In this document: one piece after another, positions 6,317 through 7,036 of the stretch
Numbering within the stretch: the stretch's first letter is position 1
How the letters are laid out: each line of letters opens with the position of its first letter
From: an uncultured Chlamydiaceae bacterium
Lineage (GTDB): Bacteria; Chlamydiota; Chlamydiia; Chlamydiales; Parachlamydiaceae
Direction: 5' to 3'
Assembly: GCA_945957185.1 (NCBI GenBank)
Contig: CAMFKA010000110.1
Span: 1-7,036 of the forward strand
DNA: 7,036 nucleotides
Made by a program: the position numbers and the translations under genes
Notes under the pieces: generated by a model
Databases searched by the model: none
The model's input: the letters and a program-made list of their open reading frames with translations, nothing else
What the model was told of the DNA's origin: nothing

Positions 6317-7010
6317 TCTGCTACCCCTTGCATCAGCCAATCGTATCCTTTCTCTTCTAGCTCCAACGCGAGCGAAGGACCGCCGGTGCGGACGATTTTC
6401 CCGTCGACCATGACATGGACGAAGTGAGGGTGGATGTAGTCTAAAAGTCTCTGATAGTGCGTAATGAGGATTAGTCCTCTCTGAGGAGTCATCAACGTGT
6501 TCACCCCTTTGGCAACTACTTTTAGAGCATCGATATCGAGGCCTGAATCGGTCTCATCCAAAATAGCAAGCGCGGGATCAAGAACGGCCATTTGCAGAAT
6601 CTCGTTTCTTTTCTTCTCTCCGCCGGAAAACCCTTCATTAAGATTTCTCTCTTTAAATTCGGGACGGATTTCCATCATCGCCATCTTTTCATCTAGCAAT
6701 TTTTCGAATTCCTCTTCCGAGTATTCCGGTAAGCCGTTTGCCTTTCGATTTGCGTTTGTAGCGATACGCAGGAATTGCATGTTGCTGACGCCGTGGATTT
6801 CGACAGGGTATTGGAAGCTCATGAACAAACCCAAATGCGCACGTTCGTCGGGGTCTAACTCTAAAATGTTTTGCCCCTTAAACCAAATTTCTCCTCCGGT
6901 GACTTCATAAGAAGGATGGCCGGCCAAAATTTTTGCGAGGGTAGATTTTCCCGCGCCGTTTGGTCCCATAATCGCGTGGATTTCTCCCTCTTGAATGACC
7001 AAATTGAGTC
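6313..7010 (-). CDS. sufC: Fe-S cluster assembly ATPase SufC, 5' end missing
   Basis: SufC is the ABC-type ATPase of the SufBC2D complex; ATP binding drives the opening that lets a cluster form. Counting from the first complete codon (7008), the 231 visible residues contain Walker A GPNGAGKST (15-23), Q-loop SFQYP (Gln66), the SufC-type signature FSGGEKKR (127-134), Walker B LAILDE (147-152), DSGLDIDAL after it, and the H-loop THYQR (His184). The frame is open to the last genomic base, and the first visible residues (LNLVIQEGEIHAIMG) correspond to the region after roughly the first 20 residues of SufC proteins. The true start therefore lies outside the window. A TTG at 7002 could be miscalled as a start, but it is the inner Leu of LNL. 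Its stop overlaps the sufD start by 4 nt. sufB is expected upstream. Confidence 0.95.
6324..6329 (-). promoter_or_regulatory. SD sequence that fixes the sufD start
   Basis: AAGGGG on the minus strand lies inside the last codons of sufC, 7 nt before the ATG at 6316. It favours this ATG over the upstream in-frame TTG at 6340. Confidence 0.7.
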
Positions 7011-7036
7011 CTGTCTCTTATACACATCTCCGAGCC
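7011..7036. other. Sequencing adapter (Nextera/Tn5 mosaic end), not genomic
   Basis: The last 26 bases begin with CTGTCTCTTATACACATCT, the 19-bp synthetic Tn5 mosaic end. They continue with CCGAGCC, the start of the Illumina Nextera read-2 adapter. Natural Tn5 ends differ from this hybrid, and the match runs to the contig edge. Genomic sequence therefore stops at 7010, and the interruption of sufC is an assembly edge, not a biological truncation. Confidence 0.97.

Noticed and set aside
6317..6340. Longer sufD frame (420 aa)
   Set aside because: It needs a TTG start. The ATG at 6316 shares ATGA with the sufC stop and has a good SD.
672..6910. Other open frames of 60-140 codons on both strands inside the large genes
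   Set aside because: They lie antisense to or out of frame with uvrB, sua5, sufS, sufD and sufC, have low-complexity or Arg/Ser-rich products, and lack credible start signals.
6313..7002. Complete 229-aa sufC starting at 7002
   Set aside because: The start is TTG within a conserved LNL segment, and the frame continues upstream to the adapter. The gene is cut by the contig edge.
7011..7036. Natural Tn5/IS50 end inserted in sufC
   Set aside because: The sequence is the engineered mosaic end followed by Illumina adapter bases, at the very contig edge.

Overview
The window is a bacterial contig end of moderate GC with tightly packed genes. Nearly all of it is one minus-strand cluster, read from right to left: sufC (cut by the contig edge), sufD, sufS, a Sua5/YwlC-type threonylcarbamoyl-AMP synthase, and uvrB. 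One small AT-rich gene of unknown function (170-625, plus strand) converges on uvrB at the left. The order sufC-sufD-sufS implies that sufB lies just beyond the right edge. My best guess is a member of the Chlamydiota, possibly an environmental or amoeba-associated lineage. That guess rests on the sufBCDS-like order and the general look of the proteins, and it is inference, because no rRNA or marker gene is present.

Region by region. 1-169: AT-rich upstream region of the small gene, with a perfect TATAAT, a short inverted repeat just upstream of it, and a strong Shine-Dalgarno (SD) sequence. 170-625: 151-aa orphan protein. 637-670: strong rho-independent terminator in the plus direction; its U-tract touches the uvrB stop codon. 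670-2703: complete uvrB. 2696-3622: complete sua5, overlapping uvrB by 8 nt. 3627-4841: complete sufS with a GTG start backed by a good SD. 4842-5077: 236-bp gap holding a candidate sufS promoter and a 117-bp palindromic, MITE-like repeat (4937-5053). 5078-6316: sufD. 6313-7010: sufC without roughly its first 20 residues, sharing an ATGA stop/start with sufD. 7011-7036: not genomic. It reads as the Nextera/Tn5 mosaic end plus the first bases of the Illumina adapter.

Functionally, SufC (ATPase) and SufD (scaffold partner) with the inferred SufB form the SufBC2D Fe-S assembly complex, and SufS supplies persulfide sulfur from cysteine. sufS, sua5 and uvrB follow with a 4-nt gap and an 8-nt overlap, so they are probably cotranscribed. 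This joins Fe-S biogenesis, tRNA t6A modification and nucleotide excision repair in one transcript. The palindromic repeat and the candidate promoter between sufD and sufS suggest that the cluster may be split into two transcription units. I found no clearly novel multi-gene system. The points most worth following are the orphan gene with its own control region, the palindromic repeat inside the suf cluster, and the adapter artefact at the contig end.
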